Shown piece after piece: positions 5,404 through 7,051 of a stretch of 7,051 nucleotides of DNA (its first letter is position 1; each line of letters begins with the position of its first letter). A model generated the notes under the pieces. The model had not been told where the DNA came from, did no database searches, and saw nothing but the letters and a program-made list of their open reading frames with translations. This DNA is from Candidatus Bathyarchaeota archaeon (lineage in GTDB: Archaea > Thermoproteota > Bathyarchaeia > RBG-16-48-13 > GCA-020355125). Location: the NCBI GenBank assembly GCA_026014905.1, contig JAOZHK010000014.1:1-7051 (forward strand). The letters are read 5' to 3'. The position numbers and the translations under genes were made by a program.

Positions 5404-6426
5404 ATGACCGATCTACTTCAAATTGAAAATCTATCAGTGGAATACAAAACGCGACGAGGAATCGCACGAGCAGTTGATAATGTGTTCCTCAACCTAGAGG
5501 AAAATAAGACTCTCGGGCTCGCAGGTGAGTCTGGGTGTGGAAAGTCAACACTTGGCCTCTCCGTCATGAGATTAGTACCTCGCCCCGGTCGTATCAACGA
5601 AGGAAAGATCCTCTTCAACTTAGATGAATCCCTCACTTTTGAAGGTGGTTCAGTCGAAAAAGGGCAAATCGACTTAATACAACTTGACGACAACCAAATG
5701 AGAGCGATACGAGGACGAAAGCTAGCGTATATTTTCCAAGATCCTATGACCTCACTCAACCCACTGATTAGAATTAAAGATCACTTCACTGAGATAATTC
5801 AGGCACACGAAGAAGATGTAAAAAAAGATGAAGCCATAAACAGGGGCGAAGAAATTCTTGAAACCCTTGGAATACTTCCTGAGCGAATAACAGATTATCC
5901 TCATCAATTCAGTGGAGGGATGCGGCAAAGAGTAATGATCGGGCTCGGAATTGCTCTCCGACCTCGATTGCTAATTGCAGATGAACCAACCACAGCCTTA
6001 GATGTTATTGTAGAGGCACAGATTCTAGAAGAACTCGCTACTTTGAAGAAACAATTCAATCTGTCAATGTTATTAATCACTCATAATCTAGGAGTCCTTG
6101 CTCAAACGGCTGATGATATTGCAATAATGTACACTGGACGAATAATGGAGATAGCCAAGACGGAGAGTCTTTTTGAAGATCCTAAACATCCCTATACTCA
6201 ATGCCTCCTGAAGGCAGTACCTGATGTCCGGAAGCCTGAAAAAACGCTTGCTTGGATTGCGGGGGCGCCCCCTGATCTTATTGATTATATACCTGGTTGC
6301 ATGTTCAGACCCCGATGTGAATTCGCAATGGATATTTGTGCAACTCAACCTCCACCACTTGAAAAGCTGGATACAGGGCAACGTGTGGCGTGCTATCTCT
6401 ATACAAAGGGGGTTAATAAGAAATGA
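5404..6426 (+). CDS. dppD: Peptide-type ABC transporter ATP-binding protein, DppD/OppD family
   Basis: One of the two ATPases powering the importer, on the cytosolic side, pairing with DppF. All nucleotide-binding motifs are intact in the 340 aa: Walker A GESGCGKST (41-49), Q-loop FQDPMTSLNP (Q112), signature FSGGMRQR (169-176), Walker B LLIADEPT (189-196, Glu194), D-loop ALD and H-loop His227. The C-terminal oligopeptide-transporter domain has HPYTQCLL and GCMFRPRCEF, with cysteines 299, 305, 312 and 330. Such a four-cysteine set binds a [4Fe-4S] cluster in studied DppD/OppD homologues; its presence here is inferred. Residues about 72-93 (between FNLDES and LIQLDD) look longer than the usual short loop before the Q-loop. 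The ATG directly follows the dppC stop, and the stop TGA overlaps the dppF ATG. Confidence 0.96.
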   Translation: MTDLLQIENLSVEYKTRRGIARAVDNVFLNLEENKTLGLAGESGCGKSTLGLSVMRLVPRPGRINEGKILFNLDESLTFEGGSVEKGQIDLIQLDDNQMRAIRGRKLAYIFQDPMTSLNPLIRIKDHFTEIIQAHEEDVKKDEAINRGEEILETLGILPERITDYPHQFSGGMRQRVMIGLGIALRPRLLIADEPTTALDVIVEAQILEELATLKKQFNLSMLLITHNLGVLAQTADDIAIMYTGRIMEIAKTESLFEDPKHPYTQCLLKAVPDVRKPEKTLAWIAGAPPDLIDYIPGCMFRPRCEFAMDICATQPPPLEKLDTGQRVACYLYTKGVNKK

Positions 6427-7051
6427 TTGAAGTCAAGAACCTCGTGAAGTATTTTCCAGTTCAAAAAGGCTTCATCGACGCCCTCTTTACCCGAGAAAAA
6501 GACTTTGTCAAGGCGGTTGATGACGTATCCTTCAACATTGAAAAAGGAGAAATTTTTGGGCTCGCGGGTGAAAGCGGATCTGGTAAAACTACTGTTGGTA
6601 GGCTTTGCGTTCGCCTAACTCCCGCTACTTCAGGGCAAATTATCTTTGAGGGGCAAGACATCACAAAAATCAAAGGAAAACAACTTCGATTATTAAAGCG
6701 GCGGCTTCAAATCACCTTCCAAGATCCAACCTCCTCATTAAATCCCCGAATGACAATTGGTAACGCTATTGCCGATGCCCTCAGGCTTCAAAATATCGGA
6801 ACCAAAACAGAACAAAAAAAGGAAGCTGAAGGCGCTCTTGAACGCGTCGGGCTCTCTCCTGCCAGCGCCTTTTATGACCGCTATCCACACCAACTTAGTG
6901 GGGGACAACGTCAACGTGTGATCTTCGCACGGGCTTTCATTCTCAGACCCGCGTTCGTCGTCACTGATGAACCAGTTGCTATGGTAGATGTATCCATTCG
7001 GGCACAAATTCTCAATCTAATGCGGGACCTTCAAAAGGAGCTCGATCTCAC
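6423..7051 (+). CDS. dppF: Peptide-type ABC transporter ATP-binding protein, DppF/OppF family (partial, cut by window end)
   Basis: The second ATPase of the transporter. It starts at ATG 6423, overlapping the dppD stop (ATGA), with GGGGG (6408-6412) ten bases upstream as ribosome site. The first 209 residues are present and open to the edge: the N-terminus MIEVKNLVKYFPVQKG is the classic DppF form, with Walker A GESGSGKTT (49-57), Q-loop FQDPTSSLNPRM (Q100), signature LSGGQRQR (158-165) and Walker B FVVTDEPV (178-185, Glu183). The D-loop reads AMVD rather than the usual SALD, with its Asp kept (189). The H-loop and C-terminal domain lie beyond the window; a family member is about 310-330 aa. 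It probably ends the operon or is close to doing so. Confidence 0.95.
   Translation, partial: MIEVKNLVKYFPVQKGFIDALFTREKDFVKAVDDVSFNIEKGEIFGLAGESGSGKTTVGRLCVRLTPATSGQIIFEGQDITKIKGKQLRLLKRRLQITFQDPTSSLNPRMTIGNAIADALRLQNIGTKTEQKKEAEGALERVGLSPASAFYDRYPHQLSGGQRQRVIFARAFILRPAFVVTDEPVAMVDVSIRAQILNLMRDLQKELDL

Noticed and set aside
1..7051. CRISPR array, insertion sequence, toxin-antitoxin or defence system
   Set aside because: No regularly spaced repeats, transposase-like product, terminal inverted repeats or paired small genes of such types were found; the window is an rRNA end, a DinB-like gene and a standard peptide-type ABC operon.

Overview
The window looks archaeal. It opens with the 3' end of a 23S rRNA whose domain VI sequence matches archaeal forms. 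The main operon has a TATA-type promoter (CTTATATAT at 1254-1262) rather than a bacterial -35/-10 pair, and several genes carry Shine-Dalgarno sites of the GGTGAT/GGAG type. Base composition is moderate and the substrate-binding protein is membrane-anchored rather than lipid-anchored. The phylum cannot be fixed from this sequence; an Asgard or Thermoplasmata-like lineage is only a guess.

Layout. Positions 1 to about 122 are the 23S rRNA 3' end. It is followed by a strong hairpin (123-154), a second small hairpin and a T-rich tract (195-206) that probably ends the rRNA transcript; no 5S rRNA or tRNA follows. A DinB-superfamily gene (about 393-881, +) comes next. Facing it on the minus strand is a short coding-like reading frame (890-1078) with no usable start in its own frame. 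It looks like a frame-broken or decayed small gene whose start may be the ATG at 1089-1087. A 7-bp inverted repeat (878-898) spans both convergent stop codons. An AT-rich divergent region (1090-1236) leads to the promoter of the main operon, with a perfect 6-3-6 palindrome (1237-1251) just upstream of the TATA box.

Positions 1324 to the window end hold a five-gene ABC importer operon of the dipeptide/oligopeptide/nickel (Dpp/Opp) family, all on the plus strand: substrate-binding protein, permease DppB, permease DppC, ATPase DppD and ATPase DppF (cut by the window edge). Spacing is tight: 13 bp between B and C, zero between C and D, and an ATGA overlap between D and F. The anchored binding protein captures substrate outside the membrane, B and C form the channel, and D and F form the ATPase heterodimer. 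The substrate is probably peptides but is not proven by sequence.

The region is mostly ordinary and I did not find a new defence or mobile system. The points most worth a second look are the four-helix N-terminal extension on DppC, the broken minus-strand gene, and the palindrome at the operon promoter.
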